This document shows, piece by piece, positions 1-10,145 of a stretch of 43,841 nt of DNA. Position numbers and translations under genes: made by a program. Positions within the stretch are counted from its first letter, which is position 1. Every line of letters begins with the position of its first letter. The notes beneath the pieces were generated by a model. It was not told the DNA's origin and made no database searches. It saw only the letters and a list, made by a program, of their open reading frames with translations. The DNA is from an uncultured Oscillospiraceae bacterium (GTDB taxonomy: Bacteria > Bacillota > Clostridia > Oscillospirales > Oscillospiraceae), in the NCBI GenBank assembly GCA_934511165.1, contig CAKSWA010000016.1, positions 1 to 43,841 on the forward strand, written 5' to 3'.

Positions 1-73
1 GCCTTTTCAAACGAGAGCCCAACGCAGTGGGTCTCGTTTGAGAGCGTGTCAAAAATACTTTTTTGACACGCTC
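1..73. repeat. 3' part of a two-hairpin interspersed repeat (copy 1)
   Basis: The first 45 bases are identical to 32797-32841. They form a hairpin (8-40, arms CAAACGAGA and TCTCGTTTG). A second hairpin follows at 42-73 with arms starting GAGCGTGTC and ending GACACGCTC. In the other copy the same hairpin reads GAGCTTGTC and GACAAGCTC, so one pair changed on both sides together. The element runs off the left edge, so its 5' part is not visible here. No ORF with family resemblance covers it. Confidence 0.8.
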
Positions 74-107
74 AAAGACGCCGAAGGCAACACCTTCGGC
101 GTCTTTT
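74..107. terminator. Bidirectional rho-independent terminator
   Basis: An AAAGACGCCGAAGG stem with a short ACA-type loop and a perfect complementary arm ends in TTTT on the plus strand, and has an A-run on the other side. It closes the repeat unit at 1-73 on the plus strand and sits just past the stop of the minus-strand membrane protein gene, so it can serve both. Confidence 0.8.
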
Positions 108-113
108 AAAGTT

Positions 114-761
114 TCAGGAAACCTTTTCGTAGAGCTTTGCGGTGGGGCCGGAGAAAAGCTTCACGATGCGCCCCGTGACGAGCATCGACAAAACCGTTCC
201 GATCCCGATGTTCATGATCCGATGGGCGAAAAGGAGCGTAAGCGAAATGGAGAGCGCCACGCACCCGAGATCCAGAACATTTTTCCCAAGACCGAAATCT
301 TTCTTGAGCGCCGTGCCGATCGCACTGGCGGCACCCTCGCCGGGGTTCGGGATGAGATGCATCCCGGCTGTCACCGCGCTGCCGATGGCGGTGAGCACAA
401 TGGCGAGGACAAGCACCAGATACTGGCTGACCGGCGTTGTCAGAAGCGGGATGCGGTCATCAAAAAACTGGATCAGAATGCTGTTTACAAAGCTCGTGGC
501 GATCTGCAAAAACTGCACCGGATGGAAATCCTTTTGCAGCAGCAGCCATTGCAGCAGGATGAGCAGAAGATAAAAGGCATAAACGCATACCCAGAGCGGA
601 AGTCCGGTCATTTTGTGGACGTTGAACGGCACAGAGTTGATCGGCGATATGCCGAGCTGTGTTTTGGTGTTGAGATCGATGCCGAGCGACAGGACGACCA
701 GTCCCGCGCAGAAGATCAGCAGACGGAAAATAAAGCGTTTGGTTTTTGTGCGCGGTTTCAT
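114..761 (-). CDS. YczE/YitT-like integral membrane protein
   Basis: A 215-residue polytopic membrane protein with about six hydrophobic segments (near residues 10-30, 55-75, 80-100, 110-135, 160-180 and 183-203). The N-terminal GIDLNTKTQLGISPINSVP and central IPNPGEGAASAIG segments are typical of the YczE/YyaS group (DUF6198-like) of bacterial membrane proteins. Biochemical function of this family is not established; some members are linked to small-molecule transport only by context. The ATG is preceded by AAAAGGAG at good spacing. It is monocistronic and convergent with the repeat/terminator at 1-107; the divergent neighbour starts at 906. Confidence 0.8.
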   Translation of the reverse strand: MKPRTKTKRFIFRLLIFCAGLVVLSLGIDLNTKTQLGISPINSVPFNVHKMTGLPLWVCVYAFYLLLILLQWLLLQKDFHPVQFLQIATSFVNSILIQFFDDRIPLLTTPVSQYLVLVLAIVLTAIGSAVTAGMHLIPNPGEGAASAIGTALKKDFGLGKNVLDLGCVALSISLTLLFAHRIMNIGIGTVLSMLVTGRIVKLFSGPTAKLYEKVS

Positions 762-905
762 AAAGTGCTCCTTTTAGGCAAAAAATCTTTTTTATTTTAT
801 CACAACCAAACCGCTATGGGAATACCCGTGGAAAATTTCGGTTTTTCCTTTCAGGGTGGACGGACGGGAAAAAGTATGGTATCCTGTCGGGAGAGGTGAT
901 GCGAT

Positions 906-1205
906 ATGGCAATCAAGCCGGAATGGGAAGGAAAGGGGTACTCGTTTTTCCAGAATAAGAACTGCGAATATTTCCCCTGTCATAAAACGGATAAGCCGGA
1001 GGATTTCAGCTGTCTTTTCTGCTACTGCCCGCTGTACGCTCTCGGCGACAAATGCGGCGGCAACTTTACGTATCTGGCGTCCGGCTTCAAGGATTGCAGC
1101 GCGTGCCTGATCCCGCACCGGCGCAAGAATTACGGGCGCATTCTGGATAAGTACCCACAGATCGCGGCGCTGGCGTCGGCAAACCGAGAGAAAGAGGAGA
1201 AGTAA
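906..1205 (+). CDS. Small cysteine-rich domain protein
   Basis: A 99-residue soluble protein with nine cysteines in closely spaced groups: one in NCEYFPC, then SCLFCYCPLY, KCGG, and DCSAC near the C-terminus. This pattern matches the 'cysteine-rich small domain' family (PF04071-type), presumed to bind a metal, often seen as a stand-alone protein or fused to cobalamin-related enzymes in anaerobes. An AGAGGTGAT ribosome site precedes the ATG. It lies 2 bases upstream of the ThyX-like gene, so both are probably translated from one transcript. Metal binding and role are inferred, not shown. Confidence 0.75.
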   Translation: MAIKPEWEGKGYSFFQNKNCEYFPCHKTDKPEDFSCLFCYCPLYALGDKCGGNFTYLASGFKDCSACLIPHRRKNYGRILDKYPQIAALASANREKEEK

Positions 1206-1207
1206 AT

Positions 1208-1771
1208 ATGCAGATCGCATGGTTTCGGCACGAGGATAACTGGCAGGACGTGAAAAACGCCGCCATGAACACCGTCGGCAAGGAGAAAGGCGTATACCCC
1301 ACGGCCGCCTGGAAAAAGAAAATTCTGCTCGCGGAGCATTCGCCCATCCGGCTGATGCAGTTTTCGTGGAAGTGGAGCGATCTTCCGTACTGGGTCAGCG
1401 TCCACATCGTCCGCCACAAGGTAGGCATTGAGCATTTTGTCAGCACCCAGCGTACCGACCGCACCGGCGTAGACCGTACCGAGCGGCCGCAGAACGCCCC
1501 GGTGCTCCACCAGTGCCAGGCGGACGCGCAGGCGCTCATTACGATCAGCCGCAAGCGCCTCTGCTCCGGCGCAAGCCCTGAAACACGCCAGGCCTGGCAG
1601 CTCGTGAAGGACGAGGTCGCGAAGATCGAGCCGGAGCTTGCCTCCTGCATGGTGCGCGAGTGTGTCTACCGCGGCTTCTGCCCGGAGATGTACGGCTGCG
1701 GCTTTGACAAGACCGAGGAATATAAAAAGGAACTCGAACGCTACCACGCCATTCCAGAAGTACAGAAATAA
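1208..1771 (+). CDS. Short ThyX-like (flavin-dependent thymidylate synthase family) protein
   Basis: A 187-residue protein. Residues near 67-77 read VRHKVGIEHFVS, which fits the ThyX signature RHRX7S with one Arg-to-Lys change. The upstream LAEHSPIRL segment and the C-terminal block (RLCSGASPETRQ, then a PEL..C...CPEMYGC region) align in order with the N- and C-terminal parts of ThyX. ThyX makes dTMP from dUMP using FAD and methylene-tetrahydrofolate. This protein is about 30-60 residues shorter than usual; the middle block that carries the EaR-vLP segment for nucleotide and flavin binding is not visible. Activity is therefore doubtful. It is translationally close to the cysteine-rich gene before it and ends at a shared terminator. 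Confidence 0.65.
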   Translation: MQIAWFRHEDNWQDVKNAAMNTVGKEKGVYPTAAWKKKILLAEHSPIRLMQFSWKWSDLPYWVSVHIVRHKVGIEHFVSTQRTDRTGVDRTERPQNAPVLHQCQADAQALITISRKRLCSGASPETRQAWQLVKDEVAKIEPELASCMVRECVYRGFCPEMYGCGFDKTEEYKKELERYHAIPEVQK

Positions 1772-1774
1772 CAG

Positions 1775-1806
1775 AAAACACCCTCTCCGGCCGGAGAGGG
1801 TGTTTT
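1775..1806. terminator. Bidirectional rho-independent terminator
   Basis: A perfect hairpin, AAAACACCCTCTCCGG followed directly by its complement, with A-run and T-run on the two sides. It lies between the convergent ThyX-like gene and the serine acetyltransferase gene. Confidence 0.9.
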
Positions 1807-1817
1807 GCATAACGCAG

Positions 1818-2690
1818 TCAGATGATCTTTGTCCCGCGCTCTTCCGCGGCGAGAACGGTGCGTCCGGCCTCGATGGAGTGCGTGAGCCACACGTTGCCGC
1901 CGATCACGCAGTTGTCGCCGATGCGGGTCATGCCGCCGAGGATCGTCGCCCCGGCGTATACAATGACGTGGTTTCCGATGTCCGGGTGGCGCTTGATGCC
2001 CTTGACGGGGTTGCCATGTTCATCCAGCTCAAAGCTCTTCGCGCCGAGCGTGACGCCCTGGTAGAGCTTCACATGCTCGCCGATGGTCGTCGTTTCGCCG
2101 ATGACGACGCCGGTGCCGTGGTCAATGAAGAAGTAGTTGCCGATCGTCGCGCCCGGGTGAATGTCAATGCCGGTAAGCTGGTGGGCGTATTCGGTCATCA
2201 TGCGCGGCAGCATGGGGATACCCATTTTGTACAGCCGGTGCGACATGCGGTAAATGCTGATGGCCTCAAACGCGGGATAGGCGAGCATGATCTCTTCGCG
2301 GCTCATCGCGGCGGGATCACCGTCGTAGGCAGCCTGAATATCGGTTTCGAGACATGCCTTGACCTCCGGGATCTGTTCGAGAAAACGGAGAATGATCGCG
2401 TCGGTCTCGTCCTCCGAAAGCTCCGGCCGGATCGTTGTGAGAATCTGCTCGAGGAGCTCCGCGGCGCTTTGCAGATTATAGCTCACCGCGATGGCGGAGG
2501 CGGCGCTGCCGCGCCGGGAGGATGTGCCGAAGATATGCGGATACATGGCGCTGCGCAAAAGTCCGATCAGGCGCGTGACGCGCTCTTTCATGCCGGGGCA
2601 GTTTTCCAGCGTGCCGTCCATGTTTCCGGTCGTGATAAGGCGCTCCGTGATCTCCCGGATCGCCTGCTGATGTAATGAATCGTGCTTCAA
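1818..2690 (-). CDS. cysE: Serine O-acetyltransferase
   Basis: Catalyses acetyl transfer from acetyl-CoA to L-serine, giving O-acetylserine for cysteine synthesis. The C-terminal half is a left-handed beta-helix of hexapeptide repeats: HPGATIGNYFFIDHGTGVVIGE, then TIGEHVKLYQGVTLG and IVYAGATILGG. His in HPGATIG and the DHGTG motif are the conserved active-site elements. The N-terminal ~150 residues are a helical domain, longer than in the shortest SATs. The open frame extends to 2810, but that would overlap the upstream transporter; a TTG at 2690 with AGAAGGG upstream gives 290 residues and a 19-base gap, which I prefer. It is probably co-transcribed with the MFS gene upstream. Confidence 0.85.
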   Translation of the reverse strand: MKHDSLHQQAIREITERLITTGNMDGTLENCPGMKERVTRLIGLLRSAMYPHIFGTSSRRGSAASAIAVSYNLQSAAELLEQILTTIRPELSEDETDAIILRFLEQIPEVKACLETDIQAAYDGDPAAMSREEIMLAYPAFEAISIYRMSHRLYKMGIPMLPRMMTEYAHQLTGIDIHPGATIGNYFFIDHGTGVVIGETTTIGEHVKLYQGVTLGAKSFELDEHGNPVKGIKRHPDIGNHVIVYAGATILGGMTRIGDNCVIGGNVWLTHSIEAGRTVLAAEERGTKII

Positions 2691-2709
2691 AGGATTTTCC
2701 AGCCCTTCT

Positions 2710-3993
2710 TTAATGTTTTGCGTTTTCCCCGGCAACAGCGCCGGTCTTATATTCCGCAGCGATTTTCCGCCCGCCGCGGATGGATACGATGAGCAGCGCG
2801 CCCATGGCAAGCGTCAGCGCAAGGCCATACCACAAACTGATGATGTATCCGCGCTGCCGGCCGAAGCCGTCTACCATATAGCCTATGATGGCCATGTTGA
2901 TCGAGGTTCCAAGCGTGGACACCATGGAGCTGTAAGAGAGAAGTTCGCCATAATCCCGGCTGCCGTACACATCGCGGATGGTGATGGGGATCATAACGGT
3001 GCTTGTTGCCATGGAGAAACCGTAGAGGGTCGCGCCGATGATTCGCGCCGGGATCGAGTTGATGAGCAGCAGCAAATAGCCTGCCCCTGTGACCGCTGTA
3101 CCGACAGCAAGCGCCATGCGCAGCCCGAAACGGTCGTAAAGCTGGCCGAGCAGAAGCTTTCCGGCAACATTTCCAGCCATAGAACAGGAGACCATCAGTG
3201 CCCCGACCATGGAGCCGTAGCCAAAGTATATGCCGAGCGGGCTGAGATGCGCGTAGTAGGAGCACATAAACGCCGCGAGCAGCCCGGCGAGGATCAAAAG
3301 CCAGAAAGCGCTCTCCCGCCTTGCACGAGAGGCCGGAACGCCGTCGAGCGGGCAGCTCTCGCCGGTGAGCGCGTCGTCATCCTCCGCACCGTAGGGGCGG
3401 CAGCCAACGTCCTCCGGCGAGCGGCGCAGCAGGAAGACCGACACCGGAAACATCATAGCAAGGGAAATGAGGCCAAACGAGAAAAAGCCCCTCCGCCAGC
3501 CGAAGGCGCGGATGATCGCGCTGCCGAGCGGGTTGCCGAGCACACCGGCCAGCCCCGCAACCGCTGCCGAAAGACCGACGGCGAGGCCGCGCTTTTTATG
3601 AAACCAGTTGCCGAGAATGTACGGCGCAGGGAAGAACATGAGAAACGCGCTCGCAAAGCCCTGGATGGCTCCGGCAATGTAGAATGCGGGGAGCGAATGG
3701 AAAAAGCCCATCACGAACACCGTGCCGGAAAAAACGAGCGACGCGCCGCCGAGCAGAATGCGGGAATCGACCTTGCGGAAGAGCTTTCCCACGAACGGCA
3801 GCACAAAGCAGGAGCACACGCCGAAAAAGAGAATGTAAAACGAAAAAGCGCCCATGCCGAAGCCGAGATCCTCAATCACGGGATCATAGAAAATGCCCCG
3901 GCAGTTATGGATGATGCCGAGCGAGCCGCCCTGCAGCAGACAACAGCCGATCAGCATCCACCAGGCGCGGTGAATGCGGCGCTCTTTTTTCAT
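2710..3993 (-). CDS. MFS transporter (OFA-like), paralogue 1
   Basis: A 427-residue major facilitator with twelve predicted membrane segments. It starts HRAWWMLIGCCLLQGG and contains CRGIFYDPVIEDLG and ILGNWFHKKRGLAVGL, features of the oxalate/formate antiporter-like branch that takes up or exchanges small carboxylates. The substrate cannot be read from sequence. The start at 3993 has AAGGAG at good distance and a consensus promoter at 4034-4062; the open frame extends further but lacks support. It is divergent from the flavoprotein gene and highly similar throughout to the transporter at 5689-7032, so the two come from a duplication. cysE follows in the same transcript. Confidence 0.85.
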   Translation of the reverse strand: MKKERRIHRAWWMLIGCCLLQGGSLGIIHNCRGIFYDPVIEDLGFGMGAFSFYILFFGVCSCFVLPFVGKLFRKVDSRILLGGASLVFSGTVFVMGFFHSLPAFYIAGAIQGFASAFLMFFPAPYILGNWFHKKRGLAVGLSAAVAGLAGVLGNPLGSAIIRAFGWRRGFFSFGLISLAMMFPVSVFLLRRSPEDVGCRPYGAEDDDALTGESCPLDGVPASRARRESAFWLLILAGLLAAFMCSYYAHLSPLGIYFGYGSMVGALMVSCSMAGNVAGKLLLGQLYDRFGLRMALAVGTAVTGAGYLLLLINSIPARIIGATLYGFSMATSTVMIPITIRDVYGSRDYGELLSYSSMVSTLGTSINMAIIGYMVDGFGRQRGYIISLWYGLALTLAMGALLIVSIRGGRKIAAEYKTGAVAGENAKH

Positions 3994-4033
3994 AAGGCAT
4001 GCTCCTTGTGTTTTTATCGATTTCAACCAATAA

Positions 4034-4062
4034 ATTATACCATCTCGCAAAAGGAGTGTCAA
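4034..4062 (-). promoter_or_regulatory. Consensus sigma-A promoter for the MFS/cysE transcript
   Basis: On the minus strand the sequence reads TTGACA, 17 bases, TATAAT, both perfect matches. It lies about 40 bases upstream of the ATG at 3993. Confidence 0.9.
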
Positions 4063-4164
4063 TTCTTCATTGACTGCTGCGGCGAAACCTGTCCCGTAGC
4101 GTAAGGTATGGGATTTGTTTTTCCGCGGGGAATATGGTATATTTTCAGCAAAGGAGTGGTTCCC

Positions 4165-5634
4165 ATGAGAACGGTTATAGCCCAAAACGCCTCGGAGGTC
4201 CTTGTGATCGGCGGCGGACTGGCAGGCATGTATTCCGCCATCGCCGCGGCGGAAAACGGCGCGAGAGTAACGATCCTCTGCAAGAGCAAAACCGGCGGCT
4301 CCGGCAACTCGGTGGTGGCCATGTCGGTGCACCGGTTCGCACCGGATGCGCCCGGCCTGCGCGAGGATTACCGCGCCCGGTTTCTTGCCTCCGGCGCCGG
4401 GGAGCAGGACGAGAAGATTGCGGCATTTTTCGTCGATCATGCCGCCGCGGCCATGGAACGGCTGCGCGCGCTGAATCTGCCGCTGGAATATCGGACGCTT
4501 TCGGAAAACGGCGGGGAATACCCGTATCTCGCCTGCTGCAGCCCCAAGCAGGGACGCATTCTCACCGCGGCTGTCCGCGAGAAGCTGCGGGAGTATCCCA
4601 ATATCACCGTGGAAGACGGTGTGACCGTCTGCGATATCCTCACCGCGAATGGCCGCGCGCAGGGTGTGCTGGCGCTCTGCGGCGGGGAAGTGCGTGTATA
4701 CCCGGCCAAAACCGTGATCCTCTGCTGCGGCGGCGCGGGCAATATATATGCTGCAACGAGCAACACGCGCGATCTCACCGGCGACGGCTACGCTATGGCT
4801 GCGCGCTGCGGCCTACCGCTGCGCGGCATGGAGTTTGTGCAGTTTTATCCTTACCGCATTTATTCGCCCAAGCGGGCGGACATTTTCCCGGATCTTTTTG
4901 ACCACGGCGCGGTGCTCCGCAACGAAAAGGGCGAGCGGTTTATGGACTGCGCACGGTATCCGAAGAAGGAACTCGAAAATCGCGACGTTGTTGCCCGTGC
5001 CGAATTTGCCGAAAAGGAAGTGCATCTCGACCTTTCCGGCTGCGATAAGGCGTATCTTGAACGCGAATGCCCGAACATCGCGCGCATGGCGCGTGATTAC
5101 CCGGATAAGCCGCTGCTCATCCGTCCAGTGGCGCATTTCTTCATGGGCGGCGTGCCGCTGCGCACGGACTGTTCTACGGATGTTGCGGGGCTCTATGCCT
5201 GCGGCGAGGTCACCGGCGGGCTGCACGGGGCCAACCGCCTTGCCGGAAGCGCACTGAGCGAAACGGTGCTCTTCGGCTTCCTTGCCGGAGAGAACGCCGC
5301 AAAATATGCTGCGGCGGATGCGTGCGTGCCCGAAACGGAAGAGAGCGCCGGGCGTGCTCTCCGGGACTATCCGGCGCCGGGCGCGGATTCTCTGCGCGGT
5401 CTCCGGGACGAGCTGCGCAATACTATGTGGAAGGATGTCTCCGTTGTCCGCACCGAAGCGGGCATGCGTGAGGCGCTCGGAAAGATCGAAGAGATCCAGA
5501 CTGCCATGGCGCGCCGCCCGGCAAGCCTTGCCGAGTGGGTGGAGCTGCGCGATCTCTGCTTTACGGCGGAGCGCGTCACCCGCGCGGCGCTCGAACGAAG
5601 GGAAAGCCTCGGCGCGCATTACCGCGCCGATTGA
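4165..5634 (+). CDS. FAD-binding flavoprotein of the fumarate reductase/L-aspartate oxidase family
   Basis: A soluble 489-residue flavoenzyme. The N-terminus has the dinucleotide fold motif VIGGGLAGMYSA (residues 14-25). Further on are TGDGYAMAARCGLPL, RPVAHFFMGGV (the His-containing capping-domain motif of FrdA/SdhA/NadB), and GLHGANRLAGSALSE. The C-terminus ends in RRESLGAHYRAD, which corresponds to the RxSRGAHxRxD motif with the first Arg of the pair replaced by Leu. The protein stops there, so the usual C-terminal helical tail is short. No signal peptide or FMN-binding domain is seen. The ATG at 4165 has AAAGGAG upstream; an earlier start would overlap the promoter region. Between two carboxylate-type MFS genes, it may reduce or oxidise a transported organic acid. 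L-aspartate oxidase activity is possible, but no nadA/nadC neighbours are present. Confidence 0.8.
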   Translation: MRTVIAQNASEVLVIGGGLAGMYSAIAAAENGARVTILCKSKTGGSGNSVVAMSVHRFAPDAPGLREDYRARFLASGAGEQDEKIAAFFVDHAAAAMERLRALNLPLEYRTLSENGGEYPYLACCSPKQGRILTAAVREKLREYPNITVEDGVTVCDILTANGRAQGVLALCGGEVRVYPAKTVILCCGGAGNIYAATSNTRDLTGDGYAMAARCGLPLRGMEFVQFYPYRIYSPKRADIFPDLFDHGAVLRNEKGERFMDCARYPKKELENRDVVARAEFAEKEVHLDLSGCDKAYLERECPNIARMARDYPDKPLLIRPVAHFFMGGVPLRTDCSTDVAGLYACGEVTGGLHGANRLAGSALSETVLFGFLAGENAAKYAAADACVPETEESAGRALRDYPAPGADSLRGLRDELRNTMWKDVSVVRTEAGMREALGKIEEIQTAMARRPASLAEWVELRDLCFTAERVTRAALERRESLGAHYRAD

Positions 5635-5639
5635 GAAAA

Positions 5640-5681
5640 AAGCATCCGCGCCGATCAAAGAGACCGGCGCGGATGCTTTTA
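5640..5681. terminator. Bidirectional terminator between flavoprotein and second MFS gene
   Basis: An AGCATCCGCGCC stem pairs with GGCGCGGATGCT, with A-run before and T-run after. The genes on both sides converge on it. Confidence 0.9.
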
Positions 5682-5688
5682 TAGGCGC

Positions 5689-7019
5689 TTATACGGTGTC
5701 TCCGGCGGTATCGTAGCTTTTCCGCAGCCGCCGCCCGCCGCGGATGGCGACGGCGTAGATCCCGGCAATCAGGATGAGCACGCAGAGCACGGCGAGAAAG
5801 CTCAGAAAATATCCGCGCCGCGGCCCGAATGCATCGACCATCACGCCGCCGAGCAGCAGCGCGAGAGAATTGCCGAGCGTGAGAAAGAGCACGTTATAGG
5901 AGAGAAGCTCGCTGTAGCCGCGAAGGCCAAACACATCCTTGATGACGAGCGGTGTCATAACGTTGCTTGCTCCCATCGAGCAGCCGTAAAGCAGCGCGCC
6001 GAGCAGCCGGAGCGGTATAGAGTCGATCAGCAGCAGCGCTGAGCCGAGCGCCGAGGCACCAAGGCCGATTGCCAGCGCGCGGGAGAGACCTTTCCGGTCA
6101 AAGATGATGCCGAGAATATTCTTGCTCAGCACGTTCCCGGCCATGGAGCAGGAGACGAGCAGCGCGCCGATGCGCGCGCCGTAGCCATAGTTTATGCCCA
6201 TGGGGCTCAGATGCGAATTGAAAGCGCCGGTCATGCTGATGAGCATTGCGCTGGTGACGATCATCCAGAAATATACGCTGTGTTTGGCAGCGCTCGCCGG
6301 AACGCCGTCCGCCGGTGCGGCGATTTCCGCGGCGGACGGAGCATCCTCCGCTCCATAGGGGGTGAGCCCCACGTCTGCCGGAGAGAGACGGAGCAGAAAT
6401 ACCGAGACCGGTACGAGCATGAAAAAGGCGACGATACCGAAGAAAAAGTAACCGTTCTGCCAGCCGAAGCGCTCAATCAAGGCGCTGCCGAGCGGATTGA
6501 ACACGATCCCGACCGCGCCGGAAAACGACGAGCATATACCCACGGCAAGCCCCGTCCGTTTCTGAAACCAGTTTCCGAGAATAAACGGCGCGGGATAAAA
6601 CATCAGAAAAGCGCCCGATATGCCCTGCACAACGCCCGCAATCTGAAAAAAGGCGATGCTGCGCGCAAAGCCCATGGAGAATACGGAGGCGGAAAAGAGC
6701 AGGGAAGCGCCGCCAAGCAGAAGCCGGGAATCGACGCGCGCGAAGATACGCGAAACGAACGGCAGCACAAAGCAGCCGCAGACCGCCGAAACGAACATAT
6801 AAAACGTGAACGAGCTCATGGAAAAGCCCAGCTCCGCCGTAACGGGGGAGATGAATATGCCGCGGCAGTTGTTGATAAGCCCCATGCTTCCGCCTTGCAG
6901 AAGGCAGCATCCGGCAAGCATATACCAGGCGCGGTGAAGAGAGCGTTTTTTCGTTTGGTTCGCCAGCTTTCTGAAATCGACCGCAGAGCAGCAGAGCTCT
7001 GCGGTCGATTTTTGATGGA

Positions 7020-7032
<13 letters not shown>
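5689..7032 (-). CDS. MFS transporter (OFA-like), paralogue 2; start uncertain
   Basis: The protein has the same architecture as the 2710-3993 transporter: twelve membrane segments, HRAWYMLAGCCLLQGG, CRGIFISPVTAELG, APFILGNWFQKRTGLAVG, and a shared C-terminal IRGGRRL. It belongs to the carboxylate-type major facilitators; the substrate is unknown. The open frame begins with TTG at 7032, inside the last codons of the ClpE-like gene, and its first ~20 codons are the arms of a strong hairpin (6974-7011). By alignment with paralogue 1, the homologous protein begins near 6954, where there is no ATG/GTG/TTG and no clear ribosome site. The true start is open; a CTG at 6966 is one option. Confidence 0.75.
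6974..7011. terminator. Hairpin terminator after the ClpE-like gene
   Basis: A perfect 16-base-pair stem (AAATCGACCGCAGAGC and complement) with a 6-base loop, followed by T5 on the plus strand and TTT on the minus strand. It lies directly downstream of the ClpE-like stop codon and inside the 5' end of the next open frame. Confidence 0.75.
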
Positions 7033-9341
<2,309 letters not shown>

Positions 9342-9389
9342 AGATGTTCTCCTGTATTCTGTGAGATAGGATAAAAAAGGCGGTGCGCC

Positions 9390-10109
9390 TCAAATTCCGA
9401 GAAGGTGGACAAAGATCGTTCGATCCATAAACCAGGAGACGAGGAAGGTGTTGGAAAGCGTCTCCTGCGAGACGAGCAGACCGGCGAACCGGAGCGCCCA
9501 GCCGATGATGAGGCAGAATGCCAGACCCTGCAAAAGGCCAGTCACCGCGCCGCCGATATCGTTGAGCAGTTCGTGGTTCGGTATCTGGAAGCTGATATTG
9601 GGAATGTTCCCGATCACCGTAAGAAGGATCAGGATCATGACGAACGCGAGAATAAACCCGCCGACATAGGATATGCGCTGGCAGAGCACTTCTACGACGG
9701 CGTCGATAAGCTCCGCGTTATTTTCCTTCGCGTAGGCAACGGCTTCGTCTGCCATCTGCTCGCTGGTGGATTCGTAAATACCCATGCCGTTGTAGGTGAG
9801 CGTGCAGAACTCCGTTTCGCGTCCGGGATTCTGCGCAAAATAGTCCTTGACCGAAAGACTGGTGCTGTCGATTCCCATGGCCGGGCGGACGGTTTTGTCT
9901 ACGACGTTGACCTCCACAAAGCCGCTGGCGAACGGGCGCAGCGCGTCAATGACCTCCCCGGAATAGGTCCGGGAGAGAAGATTGGCACCATACACCGAAA
10001 CGACAAACGCGATCAGGCTGAAGATACCCATGACGAGCCCCTTCTTATAGCCGGACCAGACACAGAAAATGAGTATGGACAAAAACAAAAGACTCAGTAC
10101 CGCTTTCAT
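9390..10109 (-). CDS. CvpA family membrane protein
   Basis: A 239-residue protein. Two N-terminal membrane segments (about 1-23 and 28-46, with YKKGLVMGIFSLIAF between) and two C-terminal ones (about 148-168 and 185-212, around NDIGGAVTGLLQGLAFC) match the CvpA (colicin V production) family layout. A soluble loop of about 90 residues lies between the pairs. CvpA members influence envelope integrity or export, but molecular function is not settled. AAGGAGG precedes the ATG. It sits between the DUF5711-like gene and the ClpE-like gene in one transcript. Confidence 0.8.
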   Translation of the reverse strand: MKAVLSLLFLSILIFCVWSGYKKGLVMGIFSLIAFVVSVYGANLLSRTYSGEVIDALRPFASGFVEVNVVDKTVRPAMGIDSTSLSVKDYFAQNPGRETEFCTLTYNGMGIYESTSEQMADEAVAYAKENNAELIDAVVEVLCQRISYVGGFILAFVMILILLTVIGNIPNISFQIPNHELLNDIGGAVTGLLQGLAFCLIIGWALRFAGLLVSQETLSNTFLVSWFMDRTIFVHLLGI

Positions 10110-10145
10110 GCAAAGCCTCCTTTTTCGGGCGGGATCGGTAAAGAT

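Noticed and set aside
63..899. A plus-strand open frame across the repeat, terminator and YczE-like gene
   Set aside because: It is antisense to a well-supported membrane protein gene and runs through a terminator; its translation is charged, low-complexity sequence.
9342..9389. CtsR operator upstream of the ClpE-like gene
   Set aside because: No tandem GGTCAAA-like heptads are visible in the gap.
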